From Acinetobacter lwoffii (GTDB lineage: Bacteria > Pseudomonadota > Gammaproteobacteria > Pseudomonadales > Moraxellaceae), in NCBI RefSeq assembly GCF_019048525.1, contig NZ_CP077369.1, positions 1,984,001 through 2,048,000 on the forward strand: a stretch of 64,000 bases of DNA, given 5' to 3'. The translations under genes were made by a program, and so were the position numbers. This document shows positions 47,770-59,477 of the stretch, in pieces. The notes beneath the pieces were generated by a model. It was not told the DNA's origin and made no database searches. It saw only the letters and a list, made by a program, of their open reading frames with translations. Every line of letters starts with the position of its first letter. The first letter of the stretch is position 1.

Positions 47770-49149
47770 ATGAATCTGCTACTTATAGGTGTGTTATTGG
47801 CCATCATGGCCATAGCCTATCAAATCGGATTAAGTAAAAGCCGTAGCTTAGCAGGTAAGGGAAGCAATTCTGCAAACTTACACTCGCGTCCCGGATATTA
47901 TGGTGCCCTGGTTGCACTATGGTGTGGTATCCCTGCGTTTTTAATTTTGATTGTTTGGAATATGGTGGAACCCACTTTTCTGAAGCAGGTGGTACTCAAC
48001 CATTTGCCAGAAAATGTTTCGGCCAGTCTGGATCCGGCAAGTTTGAGCGTTGTGATTGATCGCGTTCAGGCACTTGCCTCAGGTTTTGGAGTGAGTGATA
48101 CACCGGCAGCCTATGAAGTCGCAGCTGCGGAACAGCTGGCTAAATTCTCGACCATTGGTACCTTTGCCAAATTGGCAGTCGTGATTTCAGCTGCACTGGC
48201 TGGTCTGGTCTGGGCAAAGAAACATATTAGCCAGGAATTCCGTGCACGTAACCAAGTCGAAAAAATGATTAATATCGGCCTGGCATTGTGTTCGGGTGTG
48301 GCGATTCTGACCACTCTCGGGATTGTAATGTCGATGTTTGGCGAGGCGATGCGTTTCTTCAGTTTCGTCAGCCCACTGGATTTCTTCTTTGGTACCCAAT
48401 GGAACCCAGGGTTTAGCACCTCTGGCAGTGCTGAAGGCAGTTATGGTTTATTGCCACTGCTCTGGGGCACGCTCATGGTCAGCGGGATCGCACTTTTAGT
48501 TGCAGTTCCGGTTGGTCTGATGATTGCGATCTATCTGGCAGAATATGCTTCACCGCGATTCCGCTCTTGGGCAAAACCTATGATTGAAGTGTTGGCGGGT
48601 ATTCCTACGATTGTCTATGGTGTCTTTGCCTTGATGATCATCGGTCCATTCCTTAAAAGCATGGGTGCTCTGGTCGGACTCGAAATTAATGCCACCAGTG
48701 CGCTGACCGCCGGTCTGGTCATGGGCATCATGATCATTCCATTTGTATCTTCTTTGTCAGACGACATCATCACTCAGGTGCCGCGTGCCTTACGTGATGG
48801 TTCTTTGGGCTTGGGGGCGACCAAATCTGAAACGATTCGTCAGGTGGTTTTACCCGCAGCCCTACCGGGTATTATCGGTGCGTTCCTGTTGGCAGCGTCA
48901 CGTGCAATTGGTGAAACCATGATCGTGGTTCTTGCAGCCGGGAACAGTCCGCAGTTGCATGCCAATCCGCTTGAAGCCGTATCTACGGTCACGATTACCA
49001 TCGTGAATCAGTTAACTGGCGATACTGATTTTGCTAGTCCACAAGCACTGGTAGCCTTTGCACTAGGATTGACGCTATTCGTCATTACCTTGGGTTTGAA
49101 CATTGTTGCACTGATCATCGTGCGTAAATATCGTGAGCAATACGACTAA
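47770..49149 (+). CDS. pstC: phosphate ABC transporter permease PstC
   Basis: 459 residues. Longer than E. coli PstC because of an N-terminal membrane and periplasmic region (residues 1-200), as in Pseudomonas-type permeases. The ABC permease motif (EAA loop) is at QVPRALRDGSLGLGATKSETI. Its stop overlaps the pstA start by one base (TAATG). Confidence 0.94.
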   Translation: MNLLLIGVLLAIMAIAYQIGLSKSRSLAGKGSNSANLHSRPGYYGALVALWCGIPAFLILIVWNMVEPTFLKQVVLNHLPENVSASLDPASLSVVIDRVQALASGFGVSDTPAAYEVAAAEQLAKFSTIGTFAKLAVVISAALAGLVWAKKHISQEFRARNQVEKMINIGLALCSGVAILTTLGIVMSMFGEAMRFFSFVSPLDFFFGTQWNPGFSTSGSAEGSYGLLPLLWGTLMVSGIALLVAVPVGLMIAIYLAEYASPRFRSWAKPMIEVLAGIPTIVYGVFALMIIGPFLKSMGALVGLEINATSALTAGLVMGIMIIPFVSSLSDDIITQVPRALRDGSLGLGATKSETIRQVVLPAALPGIIGAFLLAASRAIGETMIVVLAAGNSPQLHANPLEAVSTVTITIVNQLTGDTDFASPQALVAFALGLTLFVITLGLNIVALIIVRKYREQYD

Positions 49150-50540
49150 TGAGTACTTCAAATACAACGCCTGTGGATCAGCGTATTGATCCATCCATCG
49201 CCGCCGAGCTGCGTGAAAAGCGTAAGAAGACCATTCAAAGCTCTTTGGCACGACGTCATCGTAAAGAAAAAACCTTCCGTTTATTTGGTTTCTCTGCGGT
49301 ACTGGCAGGTCTGTTCTTTGTGGTATTGCTGTTCGGGAGTATTTTATCCAAAGGTTTGCCTGCATTCTGGCAAAGCAGCATGAGTTTGCCGATTCATTTC
49401 GATCCAGCCATTGTGGATATTGGTCCAAAACCAAAGCCAGCTGCAGGAGAATCTCCAGCACAGTTTGAAGATCGCTTTATCGCATGGCAGACTGAAGTCG
49501 GAATGGTGGATTGGGATGCACTAATTATCAACGGCATGATCGCCAAAGACAGCAAGCTGGAAAGCCAGCGTGATGAACTGGGTTCTTTATATACCAGTTC
49601 TGAGGCGTATCGCTTGCGTGACATGGTCATGAATGACCCGAGTCTGGTCGGTCAAAGTAAGGAAGTGAAAATTCTGGCGGATGCCAATGTCGATGTCTGG
49701 TTGGCGGGAAATATTGACCGTGATCTTCCCGATGAACAGCAGCAGCTCAGTCCTGAAGTACGTCAGGTGGCGGACGAGATGAAAGCCTCTGGTGTGATTG
49801 AAAATAGTTTCAATACCAATATTTTCACCAGTCCTGACTCACGCAGCTCACCGGCAACTTCAGGCTTGGCAGGCGCCTTCATGGGCTCACTGTTCATGAT
49901 GATGATCGTGATCTTTATCTCGATTCCAATCGGGGTGGCCTCTGCGATTTATCTGGAAGAGTTTGCACCGAAAAACTGGATTACCGATGTGGTCGAAGTC
50001 AATATCAACAACCTGGCAGCCGTACCATCGATTGTCTTCGGTCTATTGGGTGCAGCGATCTTCATTGGCTGGATGCATTTGCCACTGTCAGCCCCATTGG
50101 TGGGTGGTCTGGTACTGAGTCTGATGACCTTACCGACTGTGATCATCACCACACGCGCATCACTTAAAGCGGTTCCACCTTCGATTCGTCAGGCAGCTTT
50201 GGGCCTCGGTGCTTCCCGCATCCAGACAGTATTTCATCACGTCTTGCCTTTGGCTTTGCCGGGTATTTTGACGGGCGCAATCATTGGGGTCGCACAGGCT
50301 TTGGGTGAAACTGCACCATTGTTATTAATCGGGATGAGTGCTTTTGTTGCCAGCGTTCCAGCCACACCATTTGATCAGTCAACGGCTTTACCGGTGCAGA
50401 TTTTCTTATGGCAAGGCAATGAATTACGTAACTTCTTTGAAGGGCGTACCGCAGCAGCAATTATTGTACTTCTGGCCATGATGATCAGCTTGAACAGTCT
50501 GGCCATCTGGTTACGTAAGAAATTTGAAGTCCGTTGGTAA
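49149..50540 (+). CDS. pstA: phosphate ABC transporter permease PstA
   Basis: 463 residues. A cytosolic basic start and one membrane span (about 45-70) are followed by a large periplasmic insert (75-225) and the permease domain. EAA loop in [21 protein letters not shown]. Partner of PstC in the membrane. Confidence 0.94.
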   Translation: MSTSNTTPVDQRIDPSIAAELREKRKKTIQSSLARRHRKEKTFRLFGFSAVLAGLFFVVLLFGSILSKGLPAFWQSSMSLPIHFDPAIVDIGPKPKPAAGESPAQFEDRFIAWQTEVGMVDWDALIINGMIAKDSKLESQRDELGSLYTSSEAYRLRDMVMNDPSLVGQSKEVKILADANVDVWLAGNIDRDLPDEQQQLSPEVRQVADEMKASGVIENSFNTNIFTSPDSRSSPATSGLAGAFMGSLFMMMIVIFISIPIGVASAIYLEEFAPKNWITDVVEVNINNLAAVPSIVFGLLGAAIFIGWMHLPLSAPLVGGLVLSLMTLPTVIITTRASLKAVPPSIRQAALGLGASRIQTVFHHVLPLALPGILTGAIIGVAQALGETAPLLLIGMSAFVASVPATPFDQSTALPVQIFLWQGNELRNFFEGRTAAAIIVLLAMMISLNSLAIWLRKKFEVRW

Positions 50541-50553
50541 TAGGGGCAGAATC

Positions 50554-51468
50554 ATGAACACAACTGTTATTCAAAATTCCTTAAAAAAGGATCAAATCGT
50601 GAATCCACAACAGACACAATTCACCTCGGATGAGGCGACTCAAAAGCCGGCAACTCCGTTTGTTTCCCAGTTCGATACGCAAAGCAGCAGCAAAAAAGAT
50701 GCGAAGTCGACGAATGTGAAACTTAGTACTTCTGATGTGCATGTGTACTATGGTGAAGCGGAAGCGATTAAAGGCATTGACCTGAACATTTATGAAAATG
50801 AAGTGATTGCTTTTATTGGGCCATCAGGCTGTGGTAAATCGACCTTTCTGCGTACCTTAAACCGCATGAACGATACGATTGATAGCTGCCGTGTGACCGG
50901 TAAAGTCATGCTGGACAATCAGGATATTTATGATCCAAACCTAGATGTGGTCTTGCTACGTGCACAGGTTGGTATGGTTTTCCAGAAGCCGAACCCATTC
51001 CCGAAATCAATCTTCGATAATGTCTCCTATGGTCCAAAACTGCATGGTTTGGCGCGTGACAAGTACGATCTTGAAGAAATTGTAGAAGGCAGTTTGCGTA
51101 AAGCTGGTTTGTGGGAAGAAGTGAAAGATCGTTTAAACCAGCCGGGAACAGGTTTATCGGGTGGTCAGCAGCAACGTCTGTGTATCGCGCGTACCATTGC
51201 AGTCAGCCCGGAAGTGATCCTGATGGATGAACCATGTTCAGCACTTGATCCCATTGCAACCGCTAAAGTAGAAGAGCTGATTTCTGAGCTTTCTACGCAA
51301 TATACCATCGCGATTGTAACGCACTCTATGCAACAGGCAGCGCGTGTATCTGATCGTACTGCATATTTCCATTTGGGTGATCTGATTGAAGTCAACTCGA
51401 CCGAAAAAGTCTTTACCCAGCCAGATCATCAGTTGACTGAAGCCTATATTACCGGGCGTTTCGGTTAA
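50554..51468 (+). CDS. pstB: phosphate ABC transporter ATP-binding protein PstB
   Basis: 304 residues. Walker [14 protein letters not shown] signature [15 protein letters not shown] and Walker [14 protein letters not shown]. The first 60 residues are a hydrophilic extension beyond the usual PstB. ATG 50554 is chosen because AGGGGCAG lies just before it; the longer frame would overlap pstA. No phoU follows, unlike many pst operons. Confidence 0.94.
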   Translation: MNTTVIQNSLKKDQIVNPQQTQFTSDEATQKPATPFVSQFDTQSSSKKDAKSTNVKLSTSDVHVYYGEAEAIKGIDLNIYENEVIAFIGPSGCGKSTFLRTLNRMNDTIDSCRVTGKVMLDNQDIYDPNLDVVLLRAQVGMVFQKPNPFPKSIFDNVSYGPKLHGLARDKYDLEEIVEGSLRKAGLWEEVKDRLNQPGTGLSGGQQQRLCIARTIAVSPEVILMDEPCSALDPIATAKVEELISELSTQYTIAIVTHSMQQAARVSDRTAYFHLGDLIEVNSTEKVFTQPDHQLTEAYITGRFG

Positions 51469-51481
51469 TCCGATCTCTAGA

Positions 51482-51508
51482 ATAAGAGCCGTAAGGCTCT
51501 TTTTTTAT
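51482..51508 (+). terminator. terminator of pstSCAB
   Basis: AAGAGCCGTAAGGCTCTTTTTTTA, a 7-bp stem with T-run, 14 bases after pstB. Confidence 0.9.
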
Positions 51509-51619
51509 AGGTGAAATAGATGGTGATAATCGTAATAATTCTCGAAATAAAGTTGAAAAAAACCGAAATTGACCTAATCTAAAGGAATAAATCCGAATTA
51601 AATAGAGAATAGATTTTTT

Positions 51620-52582
51620 ATGTTATTTCATACTCCGAAACTGTCCGCTGAAATCCGTATTAGTCATCTCAATGCGCGTATCAATGAACAACGAAAAAAA
51701 ATAGCGCAAACTACTGGCTCTAAACTGGAACTTTTACAGTTATCGCAACAACTGTCAAAAGAAGCGCGTGCACGTAAGAAAACCAATCAAAAAATCTATG
51801 TGCTCGATTTTAAAGGTGATATGGCTGCTTCTGCGGTAGAAGGCTTACGTGAAGAAATCACTCTGATTCTGGCCACAGCCAAAGCAGGTCGTGACCGCGT
51901 TGTAGTGCGTCTGGAAAGTCCGGGCGGCATGGTCCATGGTTATGGACTTGCAGCAGCTCAACTGGTACGTTTACGCGAGGCAGGTTTTCATCTGACCATC
52001 TGTGTCGATAAAGTAGCCGCTAGTGGCGGTTATATGATGGCGTGTATTGCCAATGAGATTATTTCTGCACCATTCGCGATTGTCGGTTCAATTGGTGTGG
52101 TTGCTCAAGTCCCCAACTTTAACCGCCTACTGAAAGACAATAAAATCGACTTTGAACTCTATACCGCTGGACAGTACAAACGTACCGTGACTATGTTTGG
52201 TGAAAATACCGAAGAGGGTAAGGCTAAGTTTGAAGAAGAACTACAGCAAACCCATGCTTTATTCAAACATTTCGTTGAGAAGTATCGCCCGCAGCTGAAT
52301 ATTGAAAAAGTGGCCACTGGTGAGCATTGGTATGGTCGGGATGCGCTGGATCTAAATCTGGTGGATAAACTGCAAACCTCAGATGAATACCTGCTCAACT
52401 TGTTGACCCAACATGATATCTATTCCATCCAGACCCGCAAGAAACCAACTTTGGGTGAAAAACTCGGCCTGCAAGCAGCGCAAATTGCTGATTCACTGAT
52501 ACCCACTGTCATGAATAACGTTATGGAAAGCTTAAGTAAAGCAAACGCAAATCTGGTGCAAATACGTGATCCAAAACTTTAA
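51620..52582 (+). CDS. S49-family peptidase (SohB/SppA-like)
   Basis: 320 residues. The S49 protease core spans about 50-230: VVVRLESPGGMVHGYGLAAAQL, then the catalytic Ser in KVAASGGYMMACIANEI and the general-base Lys in QYKRTVTMFGENTEEGK. A single small S49 domain as in SohB, but with a basic amphipathic start and no clear signal or membrane helix. Its last codons (DPKL, stop) lie in the 63-base repeat found again at 53451. Confidence 0.88.
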   Translation: MLFHTPKLSAEIRISHLNARINEQRKKIAQTTGSKLELLQLSQQLSKEARARKKTNQKIYVLDFKGDMAASAVEGLREEITLILATAKAGRDRVVVRLESPGGMVHGYGLAAAQLVRLREAGFHLTICVDKVAASGGYMMACIANEIISAPFAIVGSIGVVAQVPNFNRLLKDNKIDFELYTAGQYKRTVTMFGENTEEGKAKFEEELQQTHALFKHFVEKYRPQLNIEKVATGEHWYGRDALDLNLVDKLQTSDEYLLNLLTQHDIYSIQTRKKPTLGEKLGLQAAQIADSLIPTVMNNVMESLSKANANLVQIRDPKL

Positions 52583-52631
52583 TCCAATTGATCTTGAATG
52601 AATTTTAAAGCTCACTTCGGTGGGCTTTTTT
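52569..52631 (+). repeat. 63-bp near-direct repeat, copy 1 (sohB 3' end plus terminator)
   Basis: Covers the last codons of the S49 gene and its hairpin terminator (AAAGCTCACTTCGGTGGGCTTTTTT). Copy 2 at 53451-53513 matches at 59 of 63 bases by eye. Confidence 0.9.
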
Positions 52632-52691
52632 ATTTTTTGAAATCATATTGTTGTGATATAAGTGGAGTACTCTGATTGAGTCTAGGCTCAT

Positions 52692-53123
52692 ATGCTCACG
52701 TTTATTTTGTTGCTTGGGTTTTTTAGTATCGTATTTATTCCGATGTTATGTATGCTTTATTCTGAAGCAAAATTAACTCAGGATAATTCTAAGAAGGTTT
52801 TGTTTTGGCTGAGTTTTCTACCCGGCGTTTGTATCTTTCTGCTGTATAGCTTTCTAAAGCCCAATGATCCACCTGTTATTCCATCGAAAGAATGTGGCGT
52901 TGTGCAGTTTTATCAGATGCATAAAGTTCGAGGTGGTAACGAATTTGAACGTGTGAGTATTCGCTTTGATGGCGCTCAATATAGTCGGCATTTATTCTTC
53001 GATAAGCATCTGGATAAAATCCCTCAAGGCCAAAAGGCCTGCTTTGAATATCTAGATAAGTTCAAATATCCACATTTGTCAGAATCTAAGTTTGTTCAAT
53101 GGATTGAACCGAATGAAATGTAA
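52692..53123 (+). CDS. hypothetical membrane protein
   Basis: 143 residues with two N-terminal membrane segments (residues 2-22 and 34-56) and a hydrophilic domain of about 85 residues with one Cys pair (KECGVVQF, KACFEYL). No family recognised. Start ATG 52692; the weak ribosome site is the main doubt. It lies with the next gene between the two 63-bp repeats. Confidence 0.65.
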   Translation: MLTFILLLGFFSIVFIPMLCMLYSEAKLTQDNSKKVLFWLSFLPGVCIFLLYSFLKPNDPPVIPSKECGVVQFYQMHKVRGGNEFERVSIRFDGAQYSRHLFFDKHLDKIPQGQKACFEYLDKFKYPHLSESKFVQWIEPNEM

Positions 53124-53180
53124 ACCATCACTGAAACTAATCAGATAAAATAAAGCATATTTTATTGTTAGAGCAGAAAC

Positions 53181-53420
53181 ATGGCTATAGCTGAAGCATT
53201 TCTTGCGACGCAAAATTGTTATTTTAATTATGAATTTGAAGAACTTTATTTAGAGAATGATTTTCCTGAGGAGTTATCTGTGTCACTGCGTGGCATAATG
53301 TTCCTTCATGAGATTCAATATCCTGATGCAACCTATTTCATTTATTACAGTGAGATGTTGACGGGGAATGAACTGCAAAAAATGAAGGATGATTGGATGC
53401 GATATTGCCCATATTCTTAA
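53181..53420 (+). CDS. hypothetical acidic small protein
   Basis: 79 residues, acidic and Tyr/Phe-rich (NYEFEELYLENDF, MKDDWMRYCPYS). No signal or membrane segment. Family not recognised. 58 bases after the previous gene and probably co-transcribed. The pair ends at the second repeat, which carries a terminator. Confidence 0.55.
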   Translation: MAIAEAFLATQNCYFNYEFEELYLENDFPEELSVSLRGIMFLHEIQYPDATYFIYYSEMLTGNELQKMKDDWMRYCPYS

Positions 53421-53450
53421 TTGAAGAATATGAACGTAATTAAATGCGTC

Positions 53451-53513
53451 ATCCAAAACTTTAATTCAGTTGATCTTGAATGAATTTCAAAGCTCACTTC
53501 GGTGAGCTTTTTT
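53451..53513 (+). repeat. 63-bp near-direct repeat, copy 2
   Basis: Repeats the sohB end and terminator of 52569-52631 with four differences. The vestigial ATCCAAAACTTTAA keeps the stop region of the S49 gene although no gene precedes it here. The hairpin also forms the end of the convergent gene at 53494. Confidence 0.9.
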
Positions 53514-54135
53514 GATTTTTCGGTATCAATTGCAGCCCGCCTGTTATCGCTGCACCAATCGTAGCAAGCAAGATGTCTTTGTGCGCATCCCAGATATCAC
53601 CTTGTTGTCCATTATAGTTTTCAGCTTCCTCAGGAGATAAACCAATGGCGATCAACCATTCCAGCCACTCATAGATCATGCTGCTGGCCACCACAAACTG
53701 AATCACCAGCAGGGAAATGACCACAGGTTTTTGCTGCGGCAACCAGACCTGAAACAGCCGGTAAAAAACTGGATAAAGTAATAATCCGTAGGCCAGATGG
53801 ACAAAACGGTCGAACATATTGCGTGACCAGTGCATGGTTTCATTCAGATTAAAGCCAAAAATCTGTTCGATCCACTGGTTATAGGGCACATAAGAATACA
53901 GATAGTGCGCAGCAATCACATGAACAATCAGAAAAAGAATATATAAATTAAAACTTAAAAAATTCAGGCCAATTTTATACAAGCAGATGAGCAGCATGAT
54001 GATCATGAAAACTGTACCTGCCTGATGCAAGAGATAAGCTTCCAGTTCTAAAGGACGAATACTGGCAAACAAAATCGCCAGAATTAAAATGCCCAGGCTC
54101 GTGTAATGTTTGGCGGAAAGTCGATGATCAATCAT
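53494..54135 (-). CDS. DUF2238 (YjdF-type) membrane protein
   Basis: 213 residues with about six membrane segments and acidic motifs between them (HWSRNMFDRFVHLAYGLLLYP, YEWLEWLIAIGLSPEEAENYNGQQGDIWDAHKDIL). These are typical of the DUF2238/YjdF family, whose function is unknown. Its last four residues are encoded by the terminator repeat. Confidence 0.8.
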   Translation of the reverse strand: MIDHRLSAKHYTSLGILILAILFASIRPLELEAYLLHQAGTVFMIIMLLICLYKIGLNFLSFNLYILFLIVHVIAAHYLYSYVPYNQWIEQIFGFNLNETMHWSRNMFDRFVHLAYGLLLYPVFYRLFQVWLPQQKPVVISLLVIQFVVASSMIYEWLEWLIAIGLSPEEAENYNGQQGDIWDAHKDILLATIGAAITGGLQLIPKNQKSSPK

Positions 54136-54179
54136 GTCGTTATTATGAAATATCTTTTTAGAATAAAATACATTATAAA

Positions 54180-54211
54180 TAAAAAGGCGAAGCCTGAGCT
54201 TCGCCTTTTCG
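54180..54211 (-). terminator. terminator of the purB operon
   Basis: AAAAGGCGAAGCCTGAGCTTCGCCTTTTC, an 8-bp stem with flanking A/T tracts. Confidence 0.9.
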
Positions 54212-54223
54212 TCTTATTGCAAA

Positions 54224-55621
<1,398 letters not shown>

Positions 55622-55666
55622 TTAGATTTTGGAATTAAACGTAAAACGAAACACGTGCAGCATCAG

Positions 55667-56398
55667 TTAAACCACCTGAAACTGTAAACGCGCTAGATTC
55701 TGAATATCTTGTAGCAACTTGCGTTTGCCAAATACCATGCCCCAAGAGCTGCCACCGAGCTGACGCCACAGGTGTGCCATTTGCAAACCGGTAAATAAAG
55801 ACGCACGAATGCGGTTGGTGTGTCCGGCATCCTTAAAGGCTTCGGCATTGCCACGTACCATAATGCGCGGATTAATCTGTCCGGCAGTATCGACATAGGT
55901 TTGAGCTAGATTGGCAATGATGCTGGGGTGCAGGTAATTATTATCAAAGAAAGAAAGCTGTCTGAGAATTTTCTGTTGGGACTGTTCAATAATTTCAACA
56001 AATTTGGGATTGCTATAGACCTTCTTTTCTAACTGAAGAAGTGCCATTGCATAGCTCATGGGAAGTTTGGTGCTGGAAAGTTTTGGAATTCTGGATTTTG
56101 GAGAAGTATTGAAGGGTTGAATGATGCTGCTTTCTAATATTTTTAAACCTAAGGAAATATCAGCCAGTTGATTAAAAAAGTCGAGCGTCTGGGCATTCTG
56201 ATTGCTGCCGGGACGGATATTAAGACTGGCTCTAATCAACTGTTCAAAATAAAAGTTACCACTTTCACCAATGCTTTGCTGACCCGTCAATGCTGTCATA
56301 TGGGTCAGCTGGGTGGCCTGAAACACACCCGCTAATGCCAAAGCACGATTTTGACGAGTATTCAACGTTGTGGCTGGTTGAAATGGTAACTCCGTCAT
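55667..56398 (-). CDS. hflD: HflD family protein
   Basis: 243 residues, all-helical, membrane-associated protein first known as a lysogenisation regulator of phage lambda. Motif [20 protein letters not shown] at the start and [21 protein letters not shown] near the end. Conserved position between mnmA and purB, which helps the call. Confidence 0.9.
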   Translation of the reverse strand: MTELPFQPATTLNTRQNRALALAGVFQATQLTHMTALTGQQSIGESGNFYFEQLIRASLNIRPGSNQNAQTLDFFNQLADISLGLKILESSIIQPFNTSPKSRIPKLSSTKLPMSYAMALLQLEKKVYSNPKFVEIIEQSQQKILRQLSFFDNNYLHPSIIANLAQTYVDTAGQINPRIMVRGNAEAFKDAGHTNRIRASLFTGLQMAHLWRQLGGSSWGMVFGKRKLLQDIQNLARLQFQVV

Positions 56399-56405
56399 GC
56401 CGAAT

Positions 56406-57557
56406 TCATCCTTTTATAAAATCAGGTTTAGGTGCATTGGTATGATGAATCACACCACCCCCTAAACAAACTTCACCTGAATAGAACACCACGCTTTGAC
56501 CCGGGGTCACTGCACGTTGAGGTTCATCAAACTCAACACGAACACCATTCGGTGATTCTGAATCTTGATACACAGTACATGCTTGATCAGTCTGACGGTA
56601 ACGGGTTTTGGCCGTACAGCGGAAGCCTGTTTCAGGAATATCCTGCTCACCTGCGACCCAGTCAATCGCTTCACTCCAAAGTGTAGTACTTTGCATGAGT
56701 GGGTGTTCATGGCCTTGACCGACCACCAGACGATTGCCTTCGATATCTTTATGCAATACGAACCAGGCACCTTCAGCAACGCCTTTCATACCGCCAATAC
56801 CAATACCACCGCGTTGACCGAGCGTATAGTACATTAAGCCGTGATGATCACCAACCTCTTTACCATCTTCCAGCACGATTTTTCCGGGTTGAGCAGGTAA
56901 ATATTGCTTTAAAAAGTCATTAAAACGACGTTCACCAATAAAACAGATCCCAGTCGAGTCTTTTTTCTTGGCCGTAACCAGATCTAATTCTTCTGCAATT
57001 TTACGGACTTGTGGCTTTTCAATTTCACCAACAGGGAACAGGGTCTTATTAATTTCACGACCATGAACCGCATGCAGGAAATAAGTCTGGTCTTTGTTAT
57101 TGTCCACACCACGCAATAAAGGTGCATATTCTTCACCACGTGAGTTGGTCATGGTTTCACCACGACGGCAATAATGACCCGTCGCAATAAAATCTGCACC
57201 CAGATTTACTGCGTGATCGAGAAAGGCACGAAATTTAATTTCTTTATTACATAAAATGTCTGGGTTTGGCGTACGGCCAGCTGCATATTCCGCCAGGAAA
57301 TGTTCGAATACGCGATCCCAATATTCCATGGCAAAGTTTGCGGTATGCAGTTTAATGCCGATTTTGTCGCAAACGGCTTGTGCATCGGCAAGATCCTCCA
57401 TCGCCGTGCAATATTCTGTGCCGTCATCTTCTTCCCAGTTTTTCATGAAAAGACCTTCAACCTGATAACCTTGTTGAAGTAAAAGGGCAGCAGAAACAGA
57501 TGAATCTACACCACCTGACATACCGACGATGACACGTTGTTGCATAGGATTAGGCAT
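56406..57557 (-). CDS. mnmA: tRNA-specific 2-thiouridylase
   Basis: 383 residues. Adds sulfur to U34 of Lys, Glu and Gln tRNAs. PP-loop [15 protein letters not shown] (13-27). The catalytic Cys pair is in [12 protein letters not shown] (about 105) and [10 protein letters not shown] (about 205). It overlaps nudJ by eight bases and is followed after 7 bases by hflD. Confidence 0.96.
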   Translation of the reverse strand: MPNPMQQRVIVGMSGGVDSSVSAALLLQQGYQVEGLFMKNWEEDDGTEYCTAMEDLADAQAVCDKIGIKLHTANFAMEYWDRVFEHFLAEYAAGRTPNPDILCNKEIKFRAFLDHAVNLGADFIATGHYCRRGETMTNSRGEEYAPLLRGVDNNKDQTYFLHAVHGREINKTLFPVGEIEKPQVRKIAEELDLVTAKKKDSTGICFIGERRFNDFLKQYLPAQPGKIVLEDGKEVGDHHGLMYYTLGQRGGIGIGGMKGVAEGAWFVLHKDIEGNRLVVGQGHEHPLMQSTTLWSEAIDWVAGEQDIPETGFRCTAKTRYRQTDQACTVYQDSESPNGVRVEFDEPQRAVTPGQSVVFYSGEVCLGGGVIHHTNAPKPDFIKG

Positions 57558-58035
57558 CCAAATTTGAAATTAAGGGAGAATTTTGGTGCTCGTAAATGAG
57601 CGATAAAGGGTACTTTTGACCTGAAAGCGCATCTTGTACGGCTTTAATCACCAGTGGGCTACGCGCACGAGCAGATTCAAGCAATTCATCTAGCGTCATC
57701 CAGACTGCACCGATAATGTCAGCATCTAAAGCGGCATTTGGGTCGTAGTCAATGGATTTGGCTAAAAAGCAGAAACGAAAATAAGTACGATCCGGGAACA
57801 TCGGTGGGGTATAGGTATAAATACCTAGCAGTGATTCAATACTCACTGTATGTCCGGTTTCTTCCATGGTTTCGCGAATGGCAGCTTCAATAATAGTTTC
57901 GCCACATTCGATATGACCCGCAGGCTGATTAAATACCGTGTGTGTCACACCTTCTGTATGTTCTTCTACAAACAGGAATTTTCCGTCTTTTTCAACGACA
58001 GTTGCGACAGTGACATGAGCAGTCCAAGCAGTCAT
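57550..58035 (-). CDS. nudJ: NudJ-type NUDIX hydrolase
   Basis: 161 residues. The Nudix box [23 protein letters not shown] is complete (Gx5Ex7REUxEExGU). NudJ hydrolyses thiamine and nucleoside diphosphates, and its gene is usually placed before mnmA. I chose ATG 58035 ([18 protein letters not shown]); the GTG nine codons upstream is less likely. Confidence 0.9.
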   Translation of the reverse strand: MTAWTAHVTVATVVEKDGKFLFVEEHTEGVTHTVFNQPAGHIECGETIIEAAIRETMEETGHTVSIESLLGIYTYTPPMFPDRTYFRFCFLAKSIDYDPNAALDADIIGAVWMTLDELLESARARSPLVIKAVQDALSGQKYPLSLIYEHQNSPLISNLDA

Positions 58036-58257
58036 AAAGCAGCACCATGGAAAAGGATGCACTATTGTATAAAATTTTAGGGTGTGTGGCTATGATGAAA
58101 TTTTCCGAAAACTATAGTTTTAAACTTTCCTTCAAATTCATTGTTATGATTATATAGAAAGTCAATTTGACTTTCAGGAATTGGATGTTGGCATATTTCT
58201 AGACATGTGAACCGTACCGGGTTTGTCGGAGACTCAATATTCTGAGAGACTATTCCG

Positions 58258-58575
58258 ATGAAAAAACCAACCTATACCCCCGAAATTAGAGAAAGAGCGG
58301 TTCAATTACTAATTGAATCTGAAAAAGATTATCCTTCTACTTGGGCTGCAATCACAGCAATTGCGCCTAAGATTGGTTGTACTCCTGAAACACTTCGTGC
58401 CTGGCATCAAAAGCATTTAGATCAGCAAAATCCTATTAAAGTACAACAGATATCTGATCAAGAAAAAATGAAGCAAATGGAACGTGAAATTAAAGAATTA
58501 AAGCGTGCCAATGAAATTCTACGTAAAGCAGCCGCTTTTTTCGCCCAGGCGGAGCTCGACCGCCCACACAAATAA
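58258..58575 (+). CDS. IS3-family transposase OrfA (type B)
   Basis: 105 residues identical to the orfA product at 24942-25259: helix-turn-helix followed by coiled coil. Confidence 0.93.
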   Translation: MKKPTYTPEIRERAVQLLIESEKDYPSTWAAITAIAPKIGCTPETLRAWHQKHLDQQNPIKVQQISDQEKMKQMEREIKELKRANEILRKAAAFFAQAELDRPHK

Positions 58576-59477
58576 TGGTGGATTTTATCCATAACAATAA
58601 AGACTTATATGGTGTTGATGCGATTTGTAGGATTTTACCGATCGCAGCTTCAACCTATTACCGAACTTTAGATCTCGCTGACAATCCAGAACATCGAGCG
58701 AAACGAGATCTACATGATAAGCATCATGCTGAACAAATTAAACGAATTTGGAAGGAAAGTTCAGGTCGATATGGTGTACGTAAAGTTTGGCAAAAATTGA
58801 AACGTGAAGGCTATGTTATTGCACGTTGTACAGTTGCTCGATTGATGCAGAAGCTAGATATACAAGGTGTTTGGCGTGGTAAGAACAAACAAACTACCCG
58901 CAACCGAGATGATCAAAAACGAGCAGATGATTTAGTGAAACGTAATTTTAGTGCTGATCGACCTGACCAATTATGGGTCAGTGACTTTACGTATATTCAA
59001 ACTCATTCAGGCTGGGTCTATACCGCCTTTATTATTGATGTGTTCTCACGAGCAATTGTTGGATGGAAAGTATCTACACGAATGAATACAGATATGGTGC
59101 TCGATGCACTTGAGCAAGCATTGCACGATCGAGGCATGCCAAAGAATGTGATTCATCATTCCGACAGGGGTGTGCAATATCTTTCGATTCGCTATACCAA
59201 TCGTTTAGAAGCAGCAAATTTACGAGCATCAGTCGGTACAACTGGTGATTCATACGATAATGCTTTGGCTGAAACGGTGAATGGCTTATACAAAACAGAG
59301 GTGATTGAATATTTAAAAGCAGATTGGCAAGGTTTAGCAGATGTACAACTTGCGACACTAAACTGGGTAGATTGGTTCAATAAAAAGCGTGTACACAGTG
59401 CACTGGGTTATGTGTCGCCTTTTGAGTTTGAAGCAATGTACTATGATAAGATTAACCCGTTAGGTCAGGTGGCTTAA
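58575..59477 (+). CDS. IS3-family transposase OrfB (type B)
   Basis: 300 residues identical to the orfB product at 24040-24942, with an intact DDE core. It begins on the TAATG overlap with orfA. Confidence 0.93.
   Translation: MVDFIHNNKDLYGVDAICRILPIAASTYYRTLDLADNPEHRAKRDLHDKHHAEQIKRIWKESSGRYGVRKVWQKLKREGYVIARCTVARLMQKLDIQGVWRGKNKQTTRNRDDQKRADDLVKRNFSADRPDQLWVSDFTYIQTHSGWVYTAFIIDVFSRAIVGWKVSTRMNTDMVLDALEQALHDRGMPKNVIHHSDRGVQYLSIRYTNRLEAANLRASVGTTGDSYDNALAETVNGLYKTEVIEYLKADWQGLADVQLATLNWVDWFNKKRVHSALGYVSPFEFEAMYYDKINPLGQVA

Noticed and set aside
50524..50553. Ten-residue N-terminal extension of pstB
   Set aside because: It overlaps the end of pstA, and the ribosome site AGGGGCAG precedes the internal ATG.
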